DNA of 64,000 bases from an uncultured Johnsonella sp. (GCA_900766185.1 CAAFUL010000125.1:6634-70633); one strand, 5' to 3'. Counted from the stretch's first letter, positions 26,024-34,287 are shown. The notes: generated by a model not told the origin, from the sequence alone. Program-made: numbers and translations.

Positions 26024-27426
26024 AAAAATTAGGAATAGTAAGTAAACTGACACTGTGGTACTCATTTGTCATGGTCGTAATAGCAAGTTTGATGATAGGT
26101 TTTTTACTATATGTGGTAAGAAAAGTAACTATTGACAGCTTGCAAAAAAAACTTGTTGATACCATTATTAAAGCTGCCAAGGAAATAGAATATGAAGATA
26201 CCGTGTCTGAGGAAGACGATATTTATATAGAGTATGGGACTGCCTATATTGAGATAGATGAAGATTATATTAAAGAAAGAAATGGAGTCTATATAGCTTT
26301 ATATAGCATGGAATCGGGCTTGCTTTATGGAAGCTTGCCTCCATTGGATAATATAGAAAACTTACCTGCTTTCTCAGAGCAGATAAAACAGCTTGAAGAT
26401 AACGGAATAAAATATTACATATACGATATGCCTGTGGAAGATAACAGGCTTAAAAATATGTGGGTAAGAGGTATCGTCATGCCTACGGAGGGGCTAAGAG
26501 ATATTTCAAGAATTTCTTTAATAGCTATATATACCTTGCCCATATTGGTTTTGATATCCGTACTTATGGGTTATATGATGGCAAAGGGTGCCCTAAAACC
26601 CATAGAAAGTATCAGGGAGTCGGCACTTAAGATAGGCAGCGGAATGGATTTGAACAGACATATAGACATAGGCGAGGGTGATGATGAATTACATAAGTTG
26701 GTAAAAGTTTTTAATGATATGTTTGACAGGCTTTATAATTCGTTTGAAAAGGAAAAAAGATTTGCTTCCGATGCTTCACATGAGTTAAGAACACCTATGA
26801 CGGTAATTATAGCGGAGTGTGAGTATTTGAACTCAATAAAGGAGAATGAGAGTTTAAGCAAAGAAGAATATCTTGGCGGTTTGGAAGTTATTTACAGACA
26901 GGCAAGAAGAATGAATGATATTATAAAAAATCTTTTAGACTTTACCAGGCTCGGAAAGAATTTCTATGAGAAAGAGCCGATCAATATATCTGAACTTATC
27001 AAAGGAATTTGTCATGATATGAGGCTTATAAATGCTGATAATAATATAATCCTCAGTGAAGAAATAGAGGATGAAATATATGTATATGCAAATAAAAACC
27101 TTATTTACAGAATGCTTGTAAATATCATAAGCAATGCCTATACTTACGGCAAAAAAGACGGGCATATTTATGTGAGCTTATATAAGGATAAAGAGGTAAA
27201 TATAGTTATAAAAGATGATGGTATAGGTATATCGGACAAGGATCTGAGTCATATTTTTGAAAGGTTTTACCGAGCTGAAAGTTCTCGTACAGGAAAAGGT
27301 ACCGGACTCGGACTTGCCATGGCTATGGAAATAGCAAGGTGGCATGGAGGCGATATAAGTGTGGAAAGTGAGGAAAATAAAGGTTCAGGCTTTAGTATAA
27401 CACTGCCGCTTGATCCGAAAATATAA
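26020..27426 (+). CDS. Sensor histidine kinase (PepSY system)
   Basis: 468 residues. Membrane segments at about 12-34 and 164-187 enclose an external sensor of about 130 residues that is rich in Asp and Glu (SEEDDIYIEYGTAYIEIDED). HAMP linker, dimerisation helix with His254 (SDASHELRTPMTVI), HATPase with NIISNAYTYG, DDGIG and GTGLGLAMA. The acidic sensor might detect cations or cationic peptides, as in PhoQ-like kinases; this is inference. Translationally coupled to the regulator. Confidence 0.9.
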   Translation: MKKLGIVSKLTLWYSFVMVVIASLMIGFLLYVVRKVTIDSLQKKLVDTIIKAAKEIEYEDTVSEEDDIYIEYGTAYIEIDEDYIKERNGVYIALYSMESGLLYGSLPPLDNIENLPAFSEQIKQLEDNGIKYYIYDMPVEDNRLKNMWVRGIVMPTEGLRDISRISLIAIYTLPILVLISVLMGYMMAKGALKPIESIRESALKIGSGMDLNRHIDIGEGDDELHKLVKVFNDMFDRLYNSFEKEKRFASDASHELRTPMTVIIAECEYLNSIKENESLSKEEYLGGLEVIYRQARRMNDIIKNLLDFTRLGKNFYEKEPINISELIKGICHDMRLINADNNIILSEEIEDEIYVYANKNLIYRMLVNIISNAYTYGKKDGHIYVSLYKDKEVNIVIKDDGIGISDKDLSHIFERFYRAESSRTGKGTGLGLAMAMEIARWHGGDISVESEENKGSGFSITLPLDPKI

Positions 27427-27436
27427 TTTTTTTTTC

Positions 27437-27467
27437 TAATGTTGCTTTAATGTTTGCATTATATACT
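27437..27467 (+). promoter_or_regulatory. Regulator operator and -10 box, first PepSY gene
   Basis: Direct repeat TAATGTT (27437-27443) and TAATGTT (27448-27454), 11 bases apart start to start, followed by -10 TATACT (27462-27467), which lies 14 bases after the start of the second repeat. There is no good -35, as expected for an activator-dependent promoter. The same layout occurs at 29221-29251. Confidence 0.62.
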
Positions 27468-27482
27468 TATCACAAGTTCAAA

Positions 27483-27522
27483 GATTAAAACTGTAGTGAG
27501 CGCGCAAGATAACAGTTTAATC
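27483..27522 (+). other. Leader hairpin before the first PepSY gene
   Basis: GATTAAA-A-CTGT pairs with ACAG-TTTAATC (11 bp, one bulge), with a GC-rich loop (GAGCGCGC). No T-run follows. It lies in the predicted 5' untranslated region and may stabilise the mRNA. Confidence 0.4.
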
Positions 27523-27581
27523 AATGATACTGAAACATAAAAGAACAGAAAAACTACAAACCGGAAAAGGAGATAATAATT

Positions 27582-27887
27582 ATGATGAAGAAATTTGCAT
27601 ACAAAATAACAGCAGCATTCGCAGCACTTGCATTAACAGTTGGAGCGTTTGGATTTGACGCATTAGCGGCAAATACTAAGATAACAGCAGACCAGGCAAA
27701 GGAAATAGCAGTTAAGAGAGCAGGAGTTCCGGCTTCAGGAGCAAGATATACAAAGGTTAAGCTTGATTATGAGCATGGCAAATATGAGTACGAGATAGAG
27801 TTTTTATACAACGGCTATGAATATGAAGTTGAGGTTGATGCCGAGACAGGTCATATCTTAGATTTTGATGTAGAATATGACGATTAA
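27582..27887 (+). CDS. Secreted PepSY-domain protein
   Basis: 101 residues. Signal peptide (about 1-28, ending ALA), then a single PepSY domain (TADQAKEIAVKRAGVPASG, then YEVEVDAETGHILDFDVEYDD). PepSY domains are often found as small exported inhibitors or as sensors linked to two-component systems. AAAAGGAG sets the start. It is expressed from its own promoter with a direct-repeat operator and ends at a strong terminator. Its neighbour at 29301 is a lipoprotein version of the same domain. Confidence 0.85.
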   Translation: MMKKFAYKITAAFAALALTVGAFGFDALAANTKITADQAKEIAVKRAGVPASGARYTKVKLDYEHGKYEYEIEFLYNGYEYEVEVDAETGHILDFDVEYDD

Positions 27888-27929
27888 TTTAACTTACTTG
27901 TTTATGTTTTTAATTTTGTAGTATAATAG

Positions 27930-27969
27930 AAGACTGTTGTAGGGTGTTTACATCCTACAGCAGTCTTTT
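27930..27969 (+). terminator. Intrinsic terminator after the first PepSY gene
   Basis: 13-bp stem AGACTGTTGTAGG / CCTACAGCAGTCT (one G-T pair) with a TTTT tail. A TATAAT at 27922-27927 with TTGTTT 18 bases upstream lies just before it. Confidence 0.85.
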
Positions 27970-28031
27970 GCTTATAAATTAAATTTGGAGTGATGTGGAA
28001 AACTATATCTAATGATGTTTGAGGGGTTTTG

Positions 28032-29213
28032 ATGGAGACCTTACATATTTTTACAAGTTACAAAGCTTTAACACTTGTTGAAAAAAAACAGGATATTATA
28101 AACAATGAAATACAAGAACAGCTCAGTGTAAAAAACTCTGATGAAAAAGTATCCTTCCTTTTGAATTCCGAGCAGGGATTAATATTGGATACCGGAGGAA
28201 AAATACTTAAAAAAAACAATGTAATCGGAGAATTTATAAAACTTGAAGACTATGATTTAACCGCTCTTAAAAATTTTATAGAAAAGTACGGTTATTTTTT
28301 CAAGTTAGGTTCGGCTGAGCAGTATAAGGGAGTGGAGTTAAGGGATATCTACAGACTTAAAAATCGATTTAAGTCACTGATACATCTTTTGTATGCTCTG
28401 CACAATGAGGAATTAAGGGATTACAAAGAAGTATTATATTCTATATACTTCCTTTTGTTTACACTTCAACTCTCCAACGAAAGAAAATCAAAGCAGCTTA
28501 ATATTATCAACCTCTTATTTAATTTTCCTAAATATGAGGAATTTACAAGTTCTTATGACAGTGTGATAGTTAAGACCAATGCAAGCGGATTTGAGAGCTC
28601 CTTTTACAGAATAGATGATTTTGCTATGGAAGACGAAGTGTTTGAGATTGCCATACAGGATTACCATAATTTTGTGGCAGACAGCACCAACCACCACAGT
28701 CTATCAAGAAATTTACTTAAAGCTTTTAAGAATAAACACCTTATAAAGCAAAAAGAAGATAGAATGATAATAGATTTTTTATTTCATATGTGGGTTGATT
28801 TTGAAGTTATATATGTCAAGGATATGCTTTTAGATGATATATTCAGTACACAAGTATATGAAGACTTTAATAATAAAGCTTCCAAAAAAATGAAGCAGCT
28901 TAGTCTTAACATAGCGAAGTATTTGATATCCAAGGAGTTGAATAATGCCTTATTGGGGCTTATTCCAAGTTATGACTTTGAAAAATTAAGACCCTCTTGG
29001 AAAATACCGAACCTATATACGGCTCTTTATTTTGCAGTATTTAACCTTGATTCTTCTTCGTCAATTATAAGAAAATGTGATAATATAAATTGTGGAGAGT
29101 ATTTCGTTGTAAGTAAGTCCAATAAGAAAAAGAGATTCTGTTGTGAACATTGTGCCAAGGCTGTAAGCCAGAGAAATTACAGCGCAAAGAAGAAAAATTA
29201 TCAAAAAAATTAA
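28032..29213 (+). CDS. Unknown protein with a C-terminal CGNR-like zinc-binding cluster
   Basis: 393 residues, no signal peptide or membrane segment. The first 320 residues are helix-rich and not recognised. The C-terminus carries a Cys cluster, CDNINCGEYFVV, then a basic stretch, then RFCCEHCAKAVSQRNYS (pattern CX4C...CX2C), like the CGNR/treble-clef zinc finger of some regulators and DUF6076-like clostridial proteins. It may bind nucleic acid. ATG 28032 is preferred over the TTG at 28029 because of GAGGGG at 28021. It lies between two PepSY genes but has its own possible promoter. Function unknown. Confidence 0.6.
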   Translation: METLHIFTSYKALTLVEKKQDIINNEIQEQLSVKNSDEKVSFLLNSEQGLILDTGGKILKKNNVIGEFIKLEDYDLTALKNFIEKYGYFFKLGSAEQYKGVELRDIYRLKNRFKSLIHLLYALHNEELRDYKEVLYSIYFLLFTLQLSNERKSKQLNIINLLFNFPKYEEFTSSYDSVIVKTNASGFESSFYRIDDFAMEDEVFEIAIQDYHNFVADSTNHHSLSRNLLKAFKNKHLIKQKEDRMIIDFLFHMWVDFEVIYVKDMLLDDIFSTQVYEDFNNKASKKMKQLSLNIAKYLISKELNNALLGLIPSYDFEKLRPSWKIPNLYTALYFAVFNLDSSSSIIRKCDNINCGEYFVVSKSNKKKRFCCEHCAKAVSQRNYSAKKKNYQKN

Positions 29214-29220
29214 AACTTTC

Positions 29221-29251
29221 TAATGTTTTTCTAATAGTTTAAGACTATAAT
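29221..29251 (+). promoter_or_regulatory. Regulator operator and -10 box, second PepSY gene
   Basis: Half-sites TAATGTT (29221-29227) and TAATAGT (29232-29238), 11 bases apart, then TATAAT (29246-29251) 14 bases after the start of the second half-site. The geometry is identical to 27437-27467, and the flanks share TTCTAATGTT. Confidence 0.62.
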
Positions 29252-29300
29252 ATTTTTTATTAAAAATTTATATAGAATTGTATGATAAGGAGATTGGTAT

Positions 29301-29717
29301 ATGTTATTAAATAAAACAAAGGCTTTAGCACTTATTTCAGGTTTGGTTTTATCGGGACTTGTAAGTGCATGTTCAAATAATCAGTCAGCTCAAAGCAGCG
29401 CAGTAGCGGCAGATAGTTCGGCGGCAGAAAGTGCAGGTGCTCAAAGTTCAGAAACTGTGGCTACAACTGTAGCGGTAACAGCGCCCCTACCGGCTGAGAA
29501 TGAAGATATAGGTCCTGAAAGAGCTAAGGAAATTGCCTTGGAAAAAGCCGGAGTAAAGGCAGAGGATACTTTATTTATTAATGCTCATCTTGATAGGGAT
29601 GACGGAAGAGTCGAGTATGATGTTGAGTTCCAAAGCGGAAATACCGAGTATGAGGTAAGCGTAGATGCTGTTACAGGTGAAATAAATGAGTTTTCAAGTG
29701 AAGATGTAAATGACTAA
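29301..29717 (+). CDS. PepSY-domain lipoprotein
   Basis: 138 residues. Signal peptide with a lipobox ending VSAC (Cys near residue 24), a Ser/Ala/Gln linker (about 25-65), then one PepSY domain (GPERAKEIALEKAGVKAED, YEVSVDAVTGEINEFSSED). It is membrane-anchored by lipid, unlike the secreted version at 27582. It shares the promoter layout of that gene, so both probably answer to the same regulator. A terminator follows. Confidence 0.85.
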   Translation: MLLNKTKALALISGLVLSGLVSACSNNQSAQSSAVAADSSAAESAGAQSSETVATTVAVTAPLPAENEDIGPERAKEIALEKAGVKAEDTLFINAHLDRDDGRVEYDVEFQSGNTEYEVSVDAVTGEINEFSSEDVND

Positions 29718-29724
29718 CTAATAT

Positions 29725-29772
29725 AAAGCTGTTGCGAAGTAGATAAAAATCTATGTAGCAACGGCTTTTTTA
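29725..29772 (+). terminator. Intrinsic terminator after the second PepSY gene
   Basis: Stem AAGCTGTTGC / GCAACGGCTT (one G-T pair) with an inner AGAT/ATCT pairing and a TTTTTT tail. Confidence 0.85.
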
Positions 29773-29798
29773 TATGTAAAGACAGTTTTATACAAAAA

Positions 29799-29890
29799 GG
29801 GCTGTTGCATTTTAAGACATCACAGCGGATAACGGCAGTGTGTTCAAACACTGCCGTATCTTGTGTCAACTTTCTATTTTGCAACAGCCC
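29799..29890. mobile_element. MITE-like hairpin element, copy 2
   Basis: 92 bases bounded by perfect 11-bp inverted ends GGGCTGTTGCA / TGCAACAGCCC, with an inner perfect hairpin ACGGCAGTGT / ACACTGCCGT. The left end matches that of the element at 15273. It has no coding capacity. It lies between the PepSY lipoprotein gene and the convergent deacetylase gene and may also terminate transcription. Confidence 0.62.
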
Positions 29891-29954
29891 GTTAATTTAA
29901 GACTAATAGTTTTTATAATAATTTCTACATTTATAATAGTTTTAATAACAAAAA

Positions 29955-31367
29955 TTATGATGTTATTTCACCCATTTCTTCAGGTCTATCCTTATCATAG
30001 ACTTCATTTGCATCAAATAAGTCTTTTAACTTGGCATTTTCGGGATCATGTATGTCTTTCCACATTCTGTATCCGTCCAAGTTTCTTCTTCCCTGTCTCA
30101 TATACTCCTTATCTATTTGTACCCAGTAAGGAGATGATGAATCTACATTGCAAAAATATCTGAATCCTTGGTCTCTTAGGTATACATAGCGGGTATTATC
30201 ATTAGTATAATTATGCCAGCTTCCCACATCGGTACCGAAGGGGTAGATAAGTATATCGGTTTCGCCTACCAAGGTTTCAACTTCGTTTTGCCATTTATCA
30301 CAGTCGGTTTTAAAAGCCTCTTCAGATTCCTTGCTAAGATGTCTGTGTCCCCAGCTGTGAGAAGCTATTTCCCAACCGTCTGCTCTTAATGCGTTGGCTA
30401 TTTCGGTCGCCTTCTTTTTATCCTCTTCATAAGTAGGGTTTTCTGAGTAAGAAGGTGCGGTTCTGTAACCGAAGATACCGTTATAACCCGTTAAGGCTAT
30501 TATAGCCTTAGCTCTCTTATAAGAAAAATCAGGATGTTTGTCTATAAATTTATTAAGTATAGGTATAAGGTCATAATCTCCAACCTTACTTGTACCGTCA
30601 TCCATGTCCATTTCGGTAGTTACTCTGCCGTCTTCGCCTATAACCAATCGACTTGCAAAACCGTCTCCTACCATATATTCATAATAACAGACATCATCTT
30701 GTGACATAACTATAGGAGTTTTACCCGGCGGAAGCATAATATCCTTAGGTGTCATAACATACTCTCCGGTACTTTCGTCCTTTTCCATGGCTGCAATATC
30801 GTGAATTCTTACAAGAACAAATCCCTTCTCGTATAAGATATCAAGTATCTTTTCAAATTCACCTACAGTAGTCATGACCTGATTATAACTCATTTGTTTT
30901 CTGTCTCCGTCAAAAGCCTTTGATTTATCAACTATTAAGCTGTGGAAGAATACATGAGGCACTTTTTCAGGATCTTGTCTTACCAAAGTTGACTTGGTCT
31001 CGTTATATTTTGCAATAGCTTCGGATACCTTAGGGTCATCTTTGAAATTTTCATTAGAAGACAGAAGCTCTATGGCTTTATCGTAATCATACCCAAGTGC
31101 TAATCTGTCAGCCTTATTTAACAAATCTTCCAACTCCGCCTCCTGTACCTGTGCAGATTGTTCTACAGTGGTATTTTCAGCACTTGAAGGTGTTGAGTTT
31201 TTAGATTTCTTTGAAGCAAAGAATTTGAAAGCAAAGATGGCTCCCGTAACGATAATACATAGTATTAATATAATAACAAATATAAGCAGGAAAGTCCTTC
31301 TTCTTTTTTTTCTTCTTCTGCTGTGAAAATTACTTTTGTTTAACCTGCTGTAATCATATTTAGACAT
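29955..31367 (-). CDS. Membrane-anchored polysaccharide deacetylase (CE4/NodB-like)
   Basis: 470 residues. A very basic N-terminus (SRRRKKRRRT) and one membrane segment (about 25-50) give a type II anchor. A linker follows, then a NodB-homology domain from about residue 150. Metal-site motifs are a variant first motif SQDDV (canonical TFDDG) and HSWGHRH, with IYPFG later. It probably removes acetyl groups from a wall or surface polysaccharide outside the cell. The ribosome binding site (GGAGG) lies inside the end of the upstream phosphomutase gene, one base away, so the two are co-translated. Confidence 0.82.
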   Translation of the reverse strand: MSKYDYSRLNKSNFHSRRRKKRRRTFLLIFVIILILCIIVTGAIFAFKFFASKKSKNSTPSSAENTTVEQSAQVQEAELEDLLNKADRLALGYDYDKAIELLSSNENFKDDPKVSEAIAKYNETKSTLVRQDPEKVPHVFFHSLIVDKSKAFDGDRKQMSYNQVMTTVGEFEKILDILYEKGFVLVRIHDIAAMEKDESTGEYVMTPKDIMLPPGKTPIVMSQDDVCYYEYMVGDGFASRLVIGEDGRVTTEMDMDDGTSKVGDYDLIPILNKFIDKHPDFSYKRAKAIIALTGYNGIFGYRTAPSYSENPTYEEDKKKATEIANALRADGWEIASHSWGHRHLSKESEEAFKTDCDKWQNEVETLVGETDILIYPFGTDVGSWHNYTNDNTRYVYLRDQGFRYFCNVDSSSPYWVQIDKEYMRQGRRNLDGYRMWKDIHDPENAKLKDLFDANEVYDKDRPEEMGEITS

Positions 31368-31368
31368 A

Positions 31369-32589
31369 CTACCTCCACATAAATTCAGAATCTAACATTT
31401 TATCAATTAAAGTATGGGCTTCTTCCAAGTAAATACCACTTTCTTTAGCACTTTTTTCACTGTAATCTGCTAATTTTTGCTTATAGTCTGTGTCGGATCT
31501 GTAAAGTAAAAACGGTACGGGATCATCCGTATGTGTTTTAATACTTACAGGAGTGGGATGATCGGGAAGAAAAAGCAGGGTAAAATCTTCTGTTGATTTA
31601 CCTAAGTTTTCTATAAGAGGCTTGATAATTAATGCATCTATTTTTTCTATAGCTAAAATCTTACCTGTTAAATCACCACGATGGGCACATTCATCAGGAG
31701 CTTCAAGATGCATATATAAAAAATCTTCGTTTTTATTCAGTAAAGCGTCAAGACCGACATTTAATTTTGCCGTATAGTCTGTATTAAGTGTAGCGGTAGC
31801 TCCTTTAACATTAGGAACATTAAGTCCTGCCATAATACCTATTCCCTTGATTAAATCAACACCGGAAACTACGGTACCGCATAGTTTATATTTCTCATAA
31901 AAACTTTTGACCGGCTTAAGTCTCCCTTCCCCCCATAGCCATATAGAATTAGCCGCTTTTAGTCCCTTTGCTTTTCTGTCCTTATTGATAGGATGAGCTT
32001 TAAGCAACTCATAGCTTTTTGCCATAAGTTCAAGGAATGTTTTATCTTTGGGTAAATAGCCAAATATACATTTATCAACTATATCATGCGGAGGTGCACA
32101 ACAAAGATTTGCCTTAAGATTTTTAACCAGCAAACAATGCCTGTAAGATATCCCTGCATAAAAGTGATAGATCTCGTTACCCAGTTTTTTATTTATAAAT
32201 TCAATAAGTTCTTTTGCCTCTTCGGTTTCTATGCCTCCTGCACAAAAATCAAGCATAATTTTTTTATCATAATACTCATTTTCAGAAAGAGTTACCAGAT
32301 TGCACCTTACAGCAAGGTCTGATTTGTCAATATCTATACCCATTCCCACAGCTTCTATGGGTGAACGCCCTGTATAAAATTTTAAGGGGTCATAACCGAG
32401 TATAGACAAATTGGCAACATCGCTTCCGGGTACCATACCCTTTGGAACAGTTCTTACCAATCCTATAACGGATTTGGGTAGAATTGAATTGATTGCCGCC
32501 TTTTTAGCAAGCTCTATGGGAGTTTTATTTCCAAGGCTGCCAATAGGATAATCTGCCATACCGTCTGCCAGTACTATAATGTATTTCAT
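31369..32589 (-). CDS. ApgM-type phosphoglycerate mutase / proposed homoserine kinase
   Basis: 406 residues of the alkaline-phosphatase superfamily, archaeal-type cofactor-independent phosphoglycerate mutase group. Motifs: VLADGMADYPIG at the N-terminus, GSDVANLSILGYDP near 60, THTDDPVPF near 350. In many clostridia this gene lies with threonine-pathway genes and is proposed to act as a homoserine kinase. Here it is followed instead by a polysaccharide deacetylase, so the role stays open. It is cytoplasmic. Confidence 0.82.
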   Translation of the reverse strand: MKYIIVLADGMADYPIGSLGNKTPIELAKKAAINSILPKSVIGLVRTVPKGMVPGSDVANLSILGYDPLKFYTGRSPIEAVGMGIDIDKSDLAVRCNLVTLSENEYYDKKIMLDFCAGGIETEEAKELIEFINKKLGNEIYHFYAGISYRHCLLVKNLKANLCCAPPHDIVDKCIFGYLPKDKTFLELMAKSYELLKAHPINKDRKAKGLKAANSIWLWGEGRLKPVKSFYEKYKLCGTVVSGVDLIKGIGIMAGLNVPNVKGATATLNTDYTAKLNVGLDALLNKNEDFLYMHLEAPDECAHRGDLTGKILAIEKIDALIIKPLIENLGKSTEDFTLLFLPDHPTPVSIKTHTDDPVPFLLYRSDTDYKQKLADYSEKSAKESGIYLEEAHTLIDKMLDSEFMWR

Positions 32590-32707
32590 AGTTGATTATG
32601 CTTAAAAGCCCTTTCCTTTTAACCTAGGAAAAGTATATAACAAATTATTTCCAAAGACAAGTGATAAGAAAAGAAGTCACATAAAAATCACTATGCAAAA
32701 ACTTATA

Positions 32708-32736
32708 TTGACAGAAAACTAAAGCCTATGTATATT
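32708..32736 (+). promoter_or_regulatory. Sigma-A promoter of the AI-2E family gene
   Basis: TTGACA (32708-32713), 17-base spacer, TATATT (32731-32736); the ATG is 38 bases further on. Confidence 0.7.
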
Positions 32737-32773
32737 TGATTTTTAAGTAAAAATTTATTATGGGAGTTTAATT

Positions 32774-33865
32774 ATGAGAAGAAGGTTAAGAGCTTTAATG
32801 CCATACTCTATAATCATTTTTTTGTTATTTTTACTGATAAGATATTGGGACGGACTGATGTCAGGGGCGGCTAAGCTTGTAACAGTGTCCTCAAGTCTTA
32901 TAACAGGTGTGGTTATGGCATATATACTTAATATTATTATGTCATTTTATGAAAAAAGATTTTTATTAAAGTTTCGTATGAAGAAGAGTATTATGCGAAC
33001 AATATCAATACTGCTTACTGTTATAAGTTTTATAGTGTTTACGATCTTAATACTTATAATTGTAATACCTCAGCTTCAAACAGCGATTAATACACTGGCA
33101 AAGCAAATACCGACTATATATGGTAATGTAGTTGCTTTTATAGATATATTGAAAAAGGAACCTTATATATCTGAGTATATAGATGAAATTATGCCTACTC
33201 AAAGCTCTATAAGTAAAAGTGTAGCTATGATAGTAGATTTTATTACTAAAGGAGGAGGTTTAAGTTTACTTGATGCAATAAAGTCGGCTATGGATCTGAC
33301 TATGGTAACCTTTATGGGATTTATTTTTGCTATTTATATATTGGCAGGAAAAGAGGGCTTAGCTGATAAGTTTAAGCTGATACAGCAAAAGTTCCTAAAG
33401 CCAAAAGTCATAGAAAGAATGGATTACATTATGTCCGTAATCAATAAATCCTATACGAATTTTATTATAGGACAGTTTTTTGAGGCTATAATACTGGGAG
33501 TTTTATGCAGTGTGGGAATGATGATATTCGGATTTCCTTATGCGGCTATGGTGGGAGTTGTAGTAGGCGTTACTGCGCTTATACCTGTGTTTGGGGCTTA
33601 TATAGGAGGAATAGTAGGGTTTTTGATGGTATTTACCTCGTCCGCTCCAAAGGCACTGTTTTTTTTACTGTATCTTATGATACTGCAGCAGCTTGAAAAT
33701 CAACTTATATATCCGAGGGTTGTGGGAAGCTCTATAGGGCTGCCGGGGATATGGGTATTTGCGGCAGTGGTTATAGGAGGAGGGCTGTTCGGAGTTGTGG
33801 GAATGATGTTTTTGATACCGCTTACGGCAGCACTTTATAAGTTGTTTAATGAGTATTTGGAGTAG
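32774..33865 (+). CDS. AI-2E (PerM) family transporter
   Basis: 363 residues with seven to eight membrane segments and the family's central and late motifs (GVVVGVTALIPVFGAYIGG, QQLENQLIYPRVVG, GLPGIWVFAAVVIGGGLFG). Members export small molecules or ions; proven cases include AI-2 export and Na+/H+ exchange, so the substrate is open. It is a single gene with its own promoter. No terminator follows; the stop codon runs straight into a repeat patch. A second family member lies at 46618. Confidence 0.88.
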   Translation: MRRRLRALMPYSIIIFLLFLLIRYWDGLMSGAAKLVTVSSSLITGVVMAYILNIIMSFYEKRFLLKFRMKKSIMRTISILLTVISFIVFTILILIIVIPQLQTAINTLAKQIPTIYGNVVAFIDILKKEPYISEYIDEIMPTQSSISKSVAMIVDFITKGGGLSLLDAIKSAMDLTMVTFMGFIFAIYILAGKEGLADKFKLIQQKFLKPKVIERMDYIMSVINKSYTNFIIGQFFEAIILGVLCSVGMMIFGFPYAAMVGVVVGVTALIPVFGAYIGGIVGFLMVFTSSAPKALFFLLYLMILQQLENQLIYPRVVGSSIGLPGIWVFAAVVIGGGLFGVVGMMFLIPLTAALYKLFNEYLE

Positions 33866-33868
33866 TGT

Positions 33869-33923
33869 GAAATCACCTGCCCTTCAAAAAGGGGGCGAAA
33901 TCACCTGCCCTTCAAAGGGGGAT
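33869..33923 (+). repeat. Direct repeats of the end of the palindromic element
   Basis: GAAATCACCTGCCCTTCAA occurs at 33869 and 33897, and a third time at 33924 as the left end of the long palindrome. Units are 28 and 27 bases. It looks like stuttering of the element's terminus, not a CRISPR array. Confidence 0.75.
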
Positions 33924-34112
33924 GAAATCACCTGCCCTTCAATCTTACTCACAGTTTTTTCTTAAAGCTTCGACAAATTGGCACAGACTGCGGAACTCAC
34001 TTGCTCACCAAAGACCGGTGAGCTGCGTTCAAACAAGTCCTCGTCTGTGCAATTTGTAGCTCGCTTTATCGAAAAAACTAAGCGTTAAAAAGATTGAAGG
34101 GCAGGTGATTTC
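33924..34112. repeat. Long palindromic intergenic repeat, complete copy
   Basis: 189 bases with 23-bp perfect terminal arms (33924-33946 and 34090-34112, starting GAAATCACCTGCCC). Further pairing lies inside: GTTTTTTC / GAAAAAAC, CAAATTG-G-CACAGAC / GTCTGTG-CAATTTG, and the tip GCTCACC / GGTGAGC. Nearly the whole element can fold into one hairpin. It has no coding capacity. A diverged reverse-complement copy lies at 63888-64000. Confidence 0.8.
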
Positions 34113-34274
34113 TTTGTCACAGAGGCGTAGGAAATATAAGTTGTATGTGAAGCCGTTTTATAAAAATAAGTGTTTCAGAGATCAAAGGGCAGGTGATTTC
34201 TTTGTCACAGAGGCGTAGGAAATATAAGTTTTATGGTAAGTTGTTTTATAAGAATAAGTGTTTCAGAGGTCAAA
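34099..34274 (+). repeat. Two 88-base tandem repeats
   Basis: Units 34099-34186 and 34187-34274 both run from GGGCAGGTGATTTCTTTGTC to TGTTTCAGAG-[AG]-TCAAA, with a few differences in the middle. The unit starts inside the right arm of the palindrome, and a decayed third start follows at 34275. It appears to arise from tandem amplification of the right arm plus flanking DNA. Confidence 0.8.
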
Positions 34275-34287
34275 GGTAAGGTGCTTT

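Noticed and set aside
33869..33946. CRISPR array
   Set aside because: Three direct copies of a 19-base sequence occur, but the gaps are only eight or nine bases, there are no cas genes, and the third copy is the arm of a palindrome.
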